Shown here piece after piece: positions 24,130 through 35,451 of a DNA stretch of 64,000 nt. A program made the position numbers and the translations under genes. The stretch spans positions 1 to 64,000 of the forward strand of contig JACCGJ010018493.1 in assembly GCA_013407085.1 (NCBI GenBank), read 5' to 3'. This stretch comes from Atriophallophorus winterbourni (lineage: Eukaryota > Platyhelminthes > Trematoda > Plagiorchiida > Microphallidae). Under the pieces are notes generated by a model. That model was not told where the DNA came from and searched no databases. It saw nothing but the letters and a program-made list of their open reading frames with translations. Within the stretch, counting starts at the first letter, position 1, and every line of letters begins with the position of its first letter.

Positions 24130-24900
24130 TAAAAGTTTCGGATCAGCGATTCAGTGTTCAAATTTGCTGCAGAGTTGACCGTGATCTTAGGCAGTCTTTG
24201 CTGGTCCAGATTTGAGGAAGTAGGTTTACGATTCTGTCATACAAATGATAGTGGTTCAACTGGCTCCAAGTCCATGCTGCTGCACAACCTTCTCCATTCT
24301 TCTTTATCGTTCTTTAGCATGTCCCCTAGTAAGGTGGCACTCGTTTCCTTTACGTTGGTGCAAATCATGATTAGTCCATGGACCGAATGTACACTTTGTG
24401 CCTCTCGCTTTCGATGGTTGCTGCACGTTTCAACTTCCTTAGATCGAATGCATATCGTGTCCGCTTTGGGAGTATTTTGCACCATGACTTTTGGTTTTGA
24501 ACCTGAGGGTTTTCGCTAAACATACAGATGAGCAGCTGGCTTTGGCTAGTAACTTTTGGCGGACCAGGGATTATTTGGGCAGACAGGCCTTTAACATTCG
24601 CATTTGTAAACGTGGCGTTTTGATGAAAAGAACGCACTTCAAGACTCTCCGGTACATTTACAACAGCTGAACATTCGTGTTGAATGATCTGCTGAGATGC
24701 AGCTCTTATCTGATTGGTATTACAGTCAGTGGTTTCCGATTTATCGAAGCTCTAAGCTCAACATCCGATTATCCAGGTTGCTTTGCTAGGACACTTGTTC
24801 GAGCAGCTAAATCTGCGTTTGGTTTAGTTCGACCATTTTTACACACGTAGAATAAACCAGGCATATTTTCATCATTCAGGCTAACCCAAAGTACAACTCT
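24130..24900 (-). pseudogene. LINE ORF1 remnant
   Basis: Minus-strand frame 24,485-24,237 has LIMICTNVKETSATLLGDML and KNDKEEWRRLCSSMDLEPVE. These match the conserved ICTNV/EW..LC block of intact ORF1 (36.6 kb, 22.3 kb). Upstream pieces at about 24,830-24,640 match the ORF1 of the old copy at 10.88-11.1 kb in the same relative orientation, so the two belong to one subfamily. No endonuclease or RT follows on the minus strand. It is broken by stops and is not functional. Confidence 0.7.
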
Positions 24901-25520
24901 GTGCAAATAAATCGATACGGCCCGGGGTTGGTTTTTGTGGTATTGCGTGGAGTTGACGGAAAGTGACGATCTGTAGGAACATTTCGTTACTCGACGTAGC
25001 CGCGAATTTGTCAGCCTCCCGTTGAGAATATTGGTGCGAAATTATTTTCACGTTGAGTATTTCTCCGAGTAGCTCCCGACAGCGGTAAACACCGATGGGT
25101 TGATCTAACAGGTGAAACACAAAAGCGATTCAAATAAACGAACGATCTACAGAAAGAACAACACAAAGAATGACACGTAGTAGATGGATAATTCTTGTAT
25201 GAATAGATCCGTCGCAACAAACTTTCAGATAGATATCCAAAACATTTTCTCAGATATTTCGGATGGGTATTTTACCTTCATAAATTGACCTTTTACTAAA
25301 CTTTTTGGATAACCGTGGTCTATGAGCCTTTGGCTCGCGTCACGGTGCGCCTGCTTTCGTTCTCTTTCGTCGCTGCACAGGTGTTCTATCTTAGGGAAAA
25401 CGGAGCAAGCTCTGCACCTGAAGACCTGTCTTGGATGAGCGGAAGTGTACCGTAGTACAGCATCTGTATCAATAGGTTTCCGATAGACAGAAATTTTTAT
25501 TATCCCGTCTATTTTTTGCT
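24901..25520. other. Unassigned sequence
   Basis: A minus-strand open frame (25,120-24,881) and neighbours carry no motif I can name. Nothing links them to the LINE on the left or the Penelope-like piece on the right. Confidence 0.4.
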
Positions 25521-25625
25521 AAACAGTCTGTCTAAGCCTGGGCAACCTGACAGTAGGATCGCCCACGTGCAGTCTCTGACTGTACGGCACTTGCCTGGAT
25601 CAGGCCTGTGCTTTCATGCCATGCC
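25521..25625 (-). repeat. Short dispersed repeat (SINE-like), copy outside the gene
   Basis: Reverse complement reads ATGAAAGCACAGGCCTGATC, then CAGGCAAGTGCCGTACAGTC, AGAGACTGCACGTGGGC and, after a gap, GTCAGGTTGCCCAGGC. The same order appears on the plus strand at 48,982-49,075, 45,371-45,450, 53,931-54,000 and, more degraded, elsewhere in the malic enzyme introns. It abuts the 3' side of the Penelope-like RT remnant. Confidence 0.75.
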
Positions 25626-25629
25626 ATGC

Positions 25630-26510
25630 TAAACAGTCCAAAAAAGAGTGTTTATGCAAGATTCAACTTCCTTTGTGACCGTAATACGTGGGTCAATTTC
25701 ATTTAAGTAGTTGAAGAAGGCCTCTAACTGATCTTGCTAGATGATAACAAATGTGTCGTCAACATTGCGACATCATAATTTTAGCTTAAGCCCTTCATTG
25801 CTAAGGGCTTTGTTCTCGAAATGCTCCATATACATGTTCGTATGTACTGGAGATATTGGTGAACCCATTGCCAACCCTTCTTTTTGTCTATATAATTGCG
25901 CATTAAATACGAACTGGTTCATTCTTAGGCAGAGCGATACACCGTTGATAATTTGCTGGACGCTCAAGTTTGTGCGATCTGACAAACTGGCGTCAGATTC
26001 CAATCCCGTCTGGCTAGTTGTAACGCACTTGTTGTATCGACGTTGGTGAACAAAGCGCCCACATCAAAGCTAACCATTATTTCATCGTCATTAATTGTTA
26101 CTGACTTTAAGCGTGCTGCAAAGTCATATGCGTTCTTGATGAACAAATAAGCCAAATGTCTAGCTAACTCGTGCGCAGGTGATCCGATACCGTCAACGAT
26201 AGCTCTTACAGGAATGCCTTCTTTATGTATTTTGAGCAGGCCTTAGAACCTAGGAGTTAGAGTAGATTTGGGATACAGGTTATACCACAAGCTCTTTCCC
26301 AAACTCTCCTTGACTACCATTTTGCCGTTATTCATTACCTTTTTCATTTTGCCATTATTTGTCCGTTCATAAGGGTCCTCGGCTTAGTGTACCCCAACCT
26401 TGTTTAAATAATCGCTTTAGTTCAAAATTACCGTTACTTTACCTTTGTCAGCCTTAGTAATTGGTATATTTGTATCATGCTTCAGCGTAAGAAGTGCTTG
26501 TCTTTCGTGT
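25630..26510 (-). pseudogene. Penelope-like element reverse transcriptase remnant
   Basis: Read on the minus strand, pieces in several frames follow the Penelope-like RT order: ITKADKGKVTVIL (about 26,440), GLLKIHKEGIPVRAIVDGIG (about 26,230), HLAYLFIK, IMVSFDVGALFTNVDTTSAL (26,155-25,964), KEGLAMGSPISPV (about 25,870) and VDDTFVII (about 25,750, RT motif C). Stops and frameshifts lie between them. Penelope-like RTs resemble telomerase more than LINE RTs, and the FDV.SLFTNVP and GLAMGSP..SP blocks are characteristic. No GIY-YIG segment follows at its 3' side; the short repeat abuts instead. Confidence 0.85.
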
Positions 26511-26584
26511 GAATCAAGGTTTGCATCGCTTTGTACCTGGATTTAATGACACCAGCGATAGAATTTCTGCCTGTTCATTGGGAC

Positions 26585-26735
26585 TACTACTTAATCATGT
26601 TCCTTGTCCTGACCATCAGCCTTGGTCTGATGAAGCTTCTGTGTCAGAAGTGAAACGTTACCCAAAAACTGCCCTAACCGATTGCACTCAAATTTCTTTG
26701 CATTATGAATACACGATCGGCCCTAAGCTTATTCA
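26585..26735 (+). repeat. Penelope-associated 3' repeat
   Basis: Shares the run ACTACTTAATCATGTTCC, then TTGTCCTGACCATCAGCCTT and TGATGAAGCTTCTGTGTCAG, with 43,065-43,190. Parts recur on the minus strand at 44,650-44,760, 45,640-45,790 and 47,150-47,240. At 42.7-43.2 and 47.1-47.8 kb this sequence lies 3' of GIY-YIG remnants, so it is probably the 3' UTR of the Penelope-like family. Here its orientation is opposite to the neighbouring RT. Confidence 0.6.
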
Positions 26736-26739
26736 AATC

Positions 26740-28345
26740 AATTGCAGTCCGGTCACCAGTTTTGTAGCGCGGTGGTATACGCGTTGCAGCACAGTCATGT
26801 CCTTTTGTAACCATGGGGACCATGCTTGAACAGCTTACTCCTTTGTTGACCTGATATAGGTGTTAATTATCCGTGGGAGTATCTGCATTGTGAAACTACC
26901 GAAGATCCTTCTGAGCAGTGCTAAGCTTTAAGAGGACTTTTTGTATACCACAGAACACTGCCGTGAAGACATCAAGTTACTGCTAATACACACACCCAGG
27001 ACTTTCTCTTCCGTAACCCATGAAAGATGCTGAGATCCCAGAGAGCATGTGAATTTGAATGATTTACCGACGTTTAACGTTTTACATTTTTGGATGTTGA
27101 ATTCTAGGCAGCTTCGCAAGGACCATGTATGAAGTGCTTCGGGCAATATTCTATGGTGCGTACGCTAGTCCAGACTTTAATGTCATCCGCAAATAAAATG
27201 ATTTTGCTGCGTACGAATTCGGGTATATCGTTCGCGTACACGAAGAAGAGTATTAGCACCAAGACTGAGCCTTGAGTCATGCCACTTGTAACTTCTACTG
27301 GGCTCTATAGTACTCCATCAACTCTAACCCTGGTAACTCTACCTGCTAAATAATCCTGTATCCAAGCCAATAATCTGCCACCCACCCCGAGCTGCTCCAA
27401 TTTTTGTAGCAGTATGCTGTGTTTAACACGGTCAAAAGCTTTAGACATGTCCAAGTAACAAGCATGGATAGGGTATCCATTATCCACGGCTGGAGTCCAA
27501 TTATCAAGAGTTAAGAGAAGATTGGTGAGGCAGGAGTGTGTTCTCAAAAATCTTATTTTGTTCCATATGTTTGATAAGTTCGTCAGCTACAAATTATTCG
27601 AGAACTTTAGAGACCCCTGGCAACAACGTGATTGGTCTGTAGTTAGACACATCGGATCGGTTCCCTCCTCTGTATATCGGAGTGATTAATCCACTTCTCC
27701 GGTCAGTAGCAACCTTGCTACAAATCAGTGGCAGGTTGAAAATATCAGAGAGTGGTGAGAATAGGGCATGGGCGCATTGTTTTAGGAGGAAGGTGTTATT
27801 TTATTAGCACCCAGAAATTGTTTCTGTATTTGTCCCGTATAGCCTCACCAAGACACTCTGGGGTTTCATAGCGATTTAGTGTACTGTGTTAATTTATGAT
27901 CTGAATGGAGGCATATGGTAGCATAAGCGCTCGCTAGGGCAGTGGATGTAGTTCCAGTCATAGTAAATAAAGAGGAAACGCCTGGCTTTACTCGGTTCTT
28001 TCTGTTCACGATCTGGAAGAGGAGCTTCGGGTTTCGTTTAATTTTATCCAGCAGATTGATTTGATACCCTTCTTTATCCTCTTGGACAAGTTTAGTAACT
28101 TTGTTCCTCAACAAACGGTAAGATTCCCAAGATTCATGTGCTGCCTTCAGTATGTGGCTTCTCCACGCACAGATTCTCACATTTATCCATTTCCGTGTTC
28201 GGATCAAGAATTTGAATCCCTTATTCAGCTTTTTTGAAACATATTTAGAGTGGAGTTCTATTTTATGGTCGATTTTCTGACGTATTGATGACCAGCATTT
28301 CTGGTCATCAGTGTTAATCGGTGCCCAGTCTTATCAATTTGTGGG
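26740..28345 (-). pseudogene. CR1-like LINE linker and reverse transcriptase, both ends missing
   Basis: Minus-strand pieces in order: the end of the endonuclease linker at about 28,330, IRTRKWINVRICAWRSHI (28,207), RNKVTKLVQEDKEGYQINLL, IKRNPKLLFQIVN, then RT pieces DMSKAFDRVKHSILLQKLEQ (27,547-27,305), the degraded core with ILFADDIKVW at about 27,190, and LEFNIQKCKTLNVGKSFKF (27,146). It ends abruptly at about 26,740 inside the RATKLVTG block, without a 3' UTR. It is the same subfamily as the plus-strand copy at 30.3-33.1 kb (shared SWESYRLLRNKVTKLVQEDKE). Confidence 0.85.
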
Positions 28346-28379
28346 CATCATTAGCTCTTTTGTCATTATAAGCTGTTTT

Positions 28380-29640
28380 TATTGATTGAACGAAGACATT
28401 CGACTACGTCATCAAAATGCTTGATATAACAAGCCGTCCCCATAACTGCTCAGACTCGTTATTTCGTTCAACTCAAACATGAAGGGCTCAGTCCATTTTA
28501 ATGGTTTCAGTTCAGAAGCCAAACAAGTCAAACAAGGGTGTGTTCTTGCTCCCATGTTTTTCGGCATTTTCTGAGCTCTGCTTCTGAAGCACGGTTTTTG
28601 GACGAGAACAGAAGGCTCGCGAAGTGATGGCAAGCTTTTCAACCTGAACCGGTTGAGAGCACAAACCAAGACACGAAATGTGCTAATCCGTGACCTGCTG
28701 TTTGTCGACGATGCAGCCTTTATTGCTCACTCCCAAGAGCACCTACAGTCGCTAATGGACTGTAGTTCGTCGGCATGCAAAGACTTTGGTCTAACAATCT
28801 GCATGAGCAAGACCAAAGTCCTTACTCAAGGGACTGTATCGCCACCAATCATCACTGTTGGAAACCGTCAGCGTGAACCAATACATCATTTCACATATCT
28901 TGGTTCAACCATTGCGGATAACCTCTCGCTAGACACGGAGATTGATAAGCGGATTGGCAGAGCAGCTGTTTGGGGTAACAGCAAGCTTACTGTAAAGACA
29001 AATATGATGGTATACAGTGCGTGCGTACTAAATGCTTTACTGTACGTCAGTAAAACCCGGACCACCCACGGAAGACACGAACGGAAGCTGAATGCTTTCC
29101 ATCTACTAAGTATCCGTCGTATTTTGAACATATCGTGGATGGACAGAGTGACTAAAGCTGATCTACAGAGCGTGTTCACCTTACTACGTCAGCACCGCCT
29201 GCGGTGCCTTGGGATCGTCTACATAGAGAAAAATGATCGTGTTCCGAAAGATCTACTCTTTGGTGCGTTGCAATCAGGAAGTCGACCATTGTACAGACCG
29301 CACTAGCGGTACAAAGACGTTTGCAAAATAGATATGAAACTCTTGGCATTTACCCGCGCAAATTGGGAAGAACTTGCTTTTGAACCCTCACATTGGAGGA
29401 ATTGTGTAGAGCGTAGTCGGCAAGCTGGGGAGCAGCAGATACAGCTCTTGGCTGGTGAACGCAGATCATGTCGCGGGCGTGCAACTGACGCCCAACGACA
29501 GAGTTCTGCCTATTGTTGCAAGCGCTGCGGAGAGAATTTTCCTCCCGAATCGGACTGTTTATTCATACGAAAAGCTGTAGAACATGAAAATTCAGGCAAT
29601 TGTTTTGTACATCCATGGTCGACATCAACCGAAGCAGGCC
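28380..29640 (+). pseudogene. RTE-like LINE reverse transcriptase with 3' finger
   Basis: A different LINE lineage. It has VKQGCVLAPMFFGIF at about 28,525, LFVDDAAFIAHSQEHL (catalytic VDD for the usual ADD), SSACKDFGLTICMSKTKV, FTYLGSTIADNLSLDTEIDK, VLNALLYVS, FHLLSIRRILNISWMDR, RLRCLGIV and VPKDLLFGALQSGSRP, in frame 28,653-29,306. A frameshift near 29,300 leads to the frame 29,334-29,759 with RANWEELA, QAGEQQIQLLAGERR and a degraded terminal finger YCCKRCGENF. The order suits the RTE-type proteins often annotated as craniofacial development protein 2-like. It is 5'-truncated and interrupted. Confidence 0.82.
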
Positions 29641-29696
29641 AACAACAGCATATGCTGACCAAATCCAACCTCGCAACTCAGCATACAAAGCTGAGT

Positions 29697-29792
29697 TTCC
29701 ATATTGATAAAACATTATTTTTATGCATTTCCAATATTTTTAATCTATGGTTACTGTAAAGTATTTGCTTTTTAGACCATTAAAACTTTGAA
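29697..29792 (+). repeat. LINE 3' UTR and tail only
   Basis: Closely matches the 3' UTR of the copy ending at 33,056: AATATTTTTAATCTATGG, TTACTGTAAAGTATTTGC, then TTTTTAGACCATTAAAACTT and TGAAT. It is a severely 5'-truncated insertion at the end of the RTE-like remnant. Confidence 0.75.
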
Positions 29793-30344
29793 TCGTAATG
29801 CTAGGCGAATACGCATCATTTATTCTCCCTACTATTAAAAATTGCGCAGGTGAAAAGCATTTTAGAGCACCAAACTATTTTGCTCTTGCAACAAAGACCG
29901 AGGCCGTCCAACATTAAAATCCGACGTGGGAAGTAAGCAACAACAGAGAATATTGGTGATTCTGTACCTTGGAAATGGAACGTTCTGTACAAATTTCAGC
30001 GGAGGATAACCTTTCGCACGGTGTCAATGTCGTGGATGCGGTAGATGAATAAAGGAAATCATTAAGCGACACGCGCAAACACGTCATTAGTTAACGCACA
30101 TACAACAGTCTAGGAGAGCGTTTGTTCGGTACAATCACTTGGATTAATTATACGCTCAAATTCACTATAGCAATATCATGTCATTGGGAACCGTGAGTAG
30201 AAGATAGAATCGAGCAATTTGAGCTATTCACTCTCATCAGGTGGAGATAGCGAGATTGTCTTCCGTAAGTCTTGAAACGGAAGAGTTTTGGTAAACTTGG
30301 ATTGAATTTGTTAGAGGCAGTAACGATGCAGTACATGCGTACGG
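29793..30344. other. No gene recognised
   Basis: There is no convincing motif until FRIPKKSNYKGNG of a LINE ORF1 appears at about 30,368. Part of this stretch may be a decayed ORF1. Confidence 0.4.
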
Positions 30345-33056
30345 AGGAATAAAATTCTATTGATATGTTCCGAATCCCGAAAAAATCGAATTACAAAGGT
30401 AATGGTCCACGACCCCTTAAAATGACACTTTTGACCACTCTATCGGAGTCGGTGATGTCATATACCCATTAACACAAGGCCCACCGTCTTTGACACGTAC
30501 TCAACTTACCTGCTCAAATAATCATCATCCAACACTTTTATCAAGATCTACCATCAAATGTTTATACACCAACGCACATTGCTTGATAAATAAGTTACCT
30601 GAACTAATCGAGCTTCGTCAAAAATATTCACCACTCCTGATAGCCGTAACGGAAACTTGGTTCAATCAGCAATTAGTTGAGGAAGAAATTTCCATTCTAA
30701 ACATTTTTCTTTTTCATCGTACTCGAATGGATCGTGGAGGTGGAGGTGTTGCTATTTACTATGATCAACACCTCACGTTCAGAGAAATCACGGATAATGA
30801 TTTGATACTGGAAGATACACTTTGGTGTTCACTTGAATTAGCAACAGGTGAAAATTGTGTTGTTGGTGTTATTTACCGACCACCGTCAGCAGACGAAGCA
30901 TACAATGCTAGTTTAATTGAGAAAACTCAGCTGGTTGTTTCTAGATATCAAAACAACGTCCTGATCATGGGTGAATTTAACCTCCCGAATTTACTAAAAT
31001 GCGAGATTCCACTGGTGAACTCTCTTGATCATCTATTCTACAAAATGTTCAAAGAAATTCCTTTATTCAACGACATCTCAAGCAGCACTCGCTTCACAGG
31101 CACAAACACACCATCCATTCTCGATCTTGTTCTGACTAGCGAGGAAAATGTCATCGAGGATATCCGCTATGAAGCACCTCTTGGAAAGAGTGATCATGTA
31201 GTCATTGTTTTGGACTATATATCTGAAGCGAAAAGAGCAAGTGATGCTCAGAAGTTGCATTATCAATGTCTCTTCAAGAAGTCACCGACTGGGCACCGAT
31301 TAGCACTGATGTCCAACAATGCTGGTCATCGATACTTCAGAAAATCAACCGAAAAATAGAACTCCATTCAAAATATGTTTCAAAACAACTCAAAAAAGGA
31401 TTCAAATTCGTGATCCGGAGTCGAACACGGAAATGGATAAAGGTAAGAAACTGTGCGTGGAGAATCCACGTACTGCATTCAACGCCTGAATCTTGGGAAT
31501 CTTACCGTTTGTTGAGAAACAAAGTTACTAAACTTGTCCAGGAGGATAAAGAAAAGTATCAATTGAATCTGATGGATAAAATTGAACGAAATCCGAAGCT
31601 CCTCTTCCAAATCGTGATAAGAATGGCCAGGGTAAGGCCAGGTGTTTCTGCTTTACTTACTACGACTGGAACTACATCCACAGCTCTCGAAGACGCTAAC
31701 GAACTCGCTCAATTTTACTCTAGAGTGTTCTACCCTAACGTGCGCGTATCTTACGATATACCTGCATTCAGATCGCAGAATACACTAAACGAAATCGTTG
31801 TGAAACCCGAGAGTGTCCTGGTAAAGCTACGCGGGTTAAATACAAAAAATCCCCGGGTGCTGATGAAATAACACCATTCATCCTAAAGCAATGCGTCCAT
31901 GCTCTATTCTCACTCTCTGACATTTCCAACCTGTCCTTGAGTTGTAGCAGCTCGGGGTGCGCGGCAGACTATTGGCCTGGATAAAGGATTACTTGACTGG
32001 TAGAGTTATAAGGGTTAGAGTTGATGGGGCACTATCCAGGCCAGTTGAAGTTACAAGTGGCGTACCTCAAGGCTCAGTCTTGAGGACAATACTCTTCCTC
32101 GTGTACGCGAATGATATACCAGAAATCGTACGCAGCAAAATCATTTAATTTGCGGATGACATCAAAGTCTGGACTAGCATACGCTCCATAGAAGATTGCC
32201 AAATTCTCCAAAAAGATCTCAAAGCACTTCATAATTGGTCCTTGCGGAACTGCTTATCATTTAACATCCAAAAATGTAAAATGTTAAACGTCGGTAAATC
32301 ATTCGAATTCACATACTCTCTGGGATCTCAGCAACTTTCATGGGTTACTGAAGAGAAAGACCTGGGCGTGTGGATTAGCAGAAACCTGAAGTCTTCACGG
32401 CACTGTTCTGTTGTATACAAAAGTCCTGCCAAATCTTAGCATTGCTCAGAAGGATCTTTGCTCGTTTCTCAAAGCAGATACTCCCACGTATAATTAACAC
32501 CTATATCAACAACACCTATATCAGACCAACAATGGAGTATGCTGTTCAAGCATGGTCCCCATGCTTACAAACGGACATGACCTTGCTGCAACGGGTATAC
32601 CACCGCGCTACAAACCTGGTGACCGGTCTATACAACAGGCCATACGAGGAGCGGATTGCAACGCTAAACCTCTTTGACTTTTCGTACCGTCGTCTCAGGG
32701 GTGACTTGATCCTGCTTTTCAACATTCTGCATACAGTGGATCACCCATTTGAACACCTAATTCATCGGCAAGAAGCACGTGGTAGCAGATCGCATGGCTA
32801 CAAGTTAACTATTCCACACTCCAGATCAAATTGCCGAAGGTTTTTCTTTGCTGTCCGAGTTTGTTTTTTATGGAACTCTCTGCCACCACATATCATTTGC
32901 GCAACAAGCCTGAACATGTTCAAGGCTGAACTTGAATACACGCGCTGACTTTCCACATGTATAAAACATTTGTTTTGTTTTTTATGAATTCCCTATATTT
33001 TTAATCTGTGGTTACTGTAAAGTATTTGCATTTTGGACCATTAAAACTTTGAATTA
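30345..33056 (+). pseudogene. CR1-like LINE, ORF1 end and ORF2, with part of the RT deleted
   Basis: It starts with the end of ORF1 (FRIPKKSNYKGNGPRPLK). The endonuclease is open at 30,490-31,250: CLYTNAHCLINKLPEL, AVTETWFN, GGGGVAIYYD, VIYRPPS, MGEFNLPN, SILDLVLTS and PLGKSDHVV. A frameshift near 31,255 leads to the linker at 31,266-31,850 (SRTRKWIKVRNCAWR, KIERNPKLLFQI). A second indel at about 31,848 falls at SPGADEITPFILKQC. About 31,930-31,955 the sequence jumps to RGRLLAWIKDYLTGR, losing the fingers and the palm motif with DMSKAFDRV. A TAA at 32,146-32,148 precedes FADDIKVW. The C-terminus is open at 32,442-32,948. The tail is ACCATTAAAACTTTGAATTA. Confidence 0.88.
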
Positions 33057-33071
33057 CTTTATCCCATTATT

Positions 33072-33368
33072 CGACCAATTTCGCTTCTCGAATCGCTGTA
33101 CGATCTTTATACATAACCATGGTTTCCAAGTCAAGCATTGTGTACCCACATTAAGTGCGCAAGACGTACGATCAGGTTATGGCATTGCTCATGTGATTGA
33201 ACTTGTCAATATGATGAGACAAGCTAATTTACTTCCGCGCATCCACTTACAGACATCACCTGTTTCTTATGAATGTTTTTCACTTGGGTTGGCAATCAAT
33301 CTCACGTGTTTCCTGGTATCGGTATTTGTGAGTGTGACGGCGTTAAAATGATAAAACCGAATACACAC
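33072..33368 (+). repeat. Long inverted repeat, left arm
   Basis: About 297 bp whose reverse complement reappears at 40,617-40,911 with only about a dozen differences. It begins CGACCAATTTCGCTTCTCGA and ends in AAAACCGAATACACAC. It starts about 15 bp after a LINE tail. The open frame across it (33,049-33,351) shows no recognisable domain. Confidence 0.88.
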
Positions 33369-33538
33369 AGATGATGTCGTACGCTTTGATTTAGTTTGAG
33401 ATTCCCCAGCCACTTCCATAGATTAATATAGGCTTCCCTCGTAACATCGTTTGTGTGCATACGAAATGAAGGAAAGTTCGAAAAAGTGCTTACTACAAGA
33501 CTAGGGTTTCCCTCTCTAAAATGTAAAATCTAGAAGTC

Positions 33539-33706
33539 TGTAGTATAGACAGTGAATGAACTATCGATCGTAAGTACATATTGTGATTATCATTCACTGT
33601 ACAGACATTGTGTTATTCATTCATTCGGTTAATACACGAGTGCGGTGACGGTTGTGTTCTGTCTAATCCAAGGCTGGGCCGGTAGTAGCAAATTACAGAT
33701 ATAACA
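33539..33706 (+). repeat. 5' LTR of the small LTR element (168 bp)
   Basis: Begins TG and ends CA. It contains the palindromic core CTATCGATCG and a short ATTCATTCATT run. It differs from the 3' LTR at roughly a dozen positions, mostly around the ATTC repeat, so the insertion is not very recent. Confidence 0.85.
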
Positions 33707-33746
33707 ATTGGCGATAGGGTGCGGAAAAATTCTTTAACGTATCAAA

Positions 33747-34034
33747 GTGTCAGTACCGCTGGACCTCGTACAAAAATTATTCAACATTCCGCTGCAAATT
33801 ATAAAGAAAGTCGCATTCCATCTAATCAACCGTTCAAGCTCAGGAGAATCAGTTAAAATTTTAGCGAATAACTTCGAAGAATTTCAGTCGCATTTAGAAA
33901 ATGAGGTCAAGTTCGAATCATTGAAATTGGAAATACACACAGAAAATGCTACTATAGAACATGAGTTCCAGCCCCTCCAGGAATCATTAGTTGCAAACAG
34001 AAATAGAATCAAAGCTGCAGTCCGACCCCGATAG
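33747..34034 (+). CDS. Internal frame of the small LTR element, possibly a gag start
   Basis: 95 codons from an alternative start (GTG) 40 bp after the 5' LTR: VQKLFNIPLQIIKKVAFHLI, FEEFQSHLENEVK, then NRIKAAVRPR and stop. The position suits gag, and the content (short helices, charged) resembles an N-terminal gag segment, but I see no zinc knuckle. It is probably a degenerate remnant. The frame at 35,075-35,287 (KIISSEDQVYVENIRQEVLE) near the 3' LTR is likewise unidentified. Confidence 0.35.
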   Translation: MSVPLDLVQKLFNIPLQIIKKVAFHLINRSSSGESVKILANNFEEFQSHLENEVKFESLKLEIHTENATIEHEFQPLQESLVANRNRIKAAVRPR

Positions 34035-34197
34035 TAAGTTACAAAAAGTCAGAGTGTGGCGAAGCATAAACCTGAATCAGGAATGAGAGTACAACACACT
34101 GTGTTTAATTCCAGCCGCAGATGCTGTTCAATACAGCAGGAGAATCAATAGAGAATTAACTGGCAACAGAATACGACGAAACAAACCCCGTGATGTC

Positions 34198-34780
34198 GGT
34201 GTCCTATCACTTAATCGTCAGACGCTTAATCGCCGACACTTAACCCCTAGACACTTAATCACCACACATTTGATCCCTAAACATTTAACCCCAAGTTTAT
34301 CCGCAGTCACTTAATCTTCAGTCACTTATTCCCCAGTTTGATAACTTCTGATTTTAAGAACGTCCATTTTCCGTAGTTGAGTATCGCTTAATTGCTCGAG
34401 ATGTCATACCATACAACGAAAAACAAGTGAACTAGGAATGAAATCAGATAATGAGGCAGCCGATGATCTACGCCTCATGATTGTGCCGTTGAATGATGCA
34501 TTACAGTCACTATTTTCTTGCCAACCTCCCACCATGTGGACATTTCTTAACGGTTTGCGAAAGGATTGCCGACAGCATACGGTCTCAGTTCTTCAAGCAT
34601 GTGCTGGGGTTCATATCAGCATCAAACAGAAGAAGTATGCTGAGATATGCGGATTCTTCAGAAGTTATCAAACTGACTGACTGAAGATTAAGTGACTGCG
34701 GATGAAGTGACTTTAGGATTAAATGTCTCGGGTTCAAATGTCTGGTGGTTACGTGTTTAGGGATTAAGTGTCAGTAAACC
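34198..34780. mobile_element. Mutator-like (MULE) DNA transposon derivative with subterminal repeats
   Basis: The two ends are inverted copies (GGTGTCCTATCACTTAATC and, reversed, GGTTTACTGACACTTAATC). Each is followed by about 130 bp of degenerate repeats of a ~15-bp unit around GACACTTAATCCCTA. Both sides share GTGATGTC, extendable to CCGTGATGTC, as target-site duplication (34,188-34,197 and 34,779-34,788; 8-10 bp depending on where the ends are set). Inside, the frame 34,438-34,680 (DALQSLFSCQPPTMWTFLNG, LRKD) resembles the C-terminal part of MULE transposases. The transposase core is gone, so this is a deletion derivative. Confidence 0.72.
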
Positions 34781-35451
34781 GTGATGTCATGTCTGAATTT
34801 CAACAGAAATGGGATCTTGTACAATCATGAAAATAAAAAAATAAAGCCTGCAATGAATCGGTTATAGTAAGTTTGCAAACTTTATTTTCATGATTATGGA
34901 CTCCCGATCGGTCTCGAATATTTTCAAATACTTTGCGGGATCTTGCACAGTTTAACCAGAAGCATTATGTAATCAGTCGTGTGAAAACTGTTGTTCCGAG
35001 TCACGCTTATGAAACTGTTCATGAAACTGTTTACTGCCCGACACCAGCAATATAATTAAAGAATCGAACCTCAGTTGAACAAACACCGTGGGGCAGGACC
35101 CAAAATCATTTCTAGTGAGGATCAAGTTTATGTAGAGAACATACGTCAGGAGGTACTGGAAGCAAGCCAGAAGCAATATTTAAGAAAATTGGGAATGCAA
35201 TATACAAAGTACATCTCAGATAACGATACAGTAATTCGAATTACACAAAAAAACCATCAAACATATTTCCACGAGAAATCATTATAAAAACAGACGCTCT
35301 ACCTAACAGCCTCAGCAACGATCCAGCAACGCGTTACCTGAAGCCCTCAGTTTATAAAACCGGAATCCGGCCAAACATCACCTGCTTAGCTGTCAACCCA
35401 CGATGTCCAAGCCATCAGTCACACGTTTCGCTTTCTTTCAAAGAGGGGAGG

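Noticed and set aside
24881..25120. 79-codon minus-strand frame
   Set aside because: No domain, no partner, inside transposon-rich DNA.
33049..33351. 100-codon frame across the left inverted arm
   Set aside because: Not recognisable, and better explained as part of the non-coding repeat.
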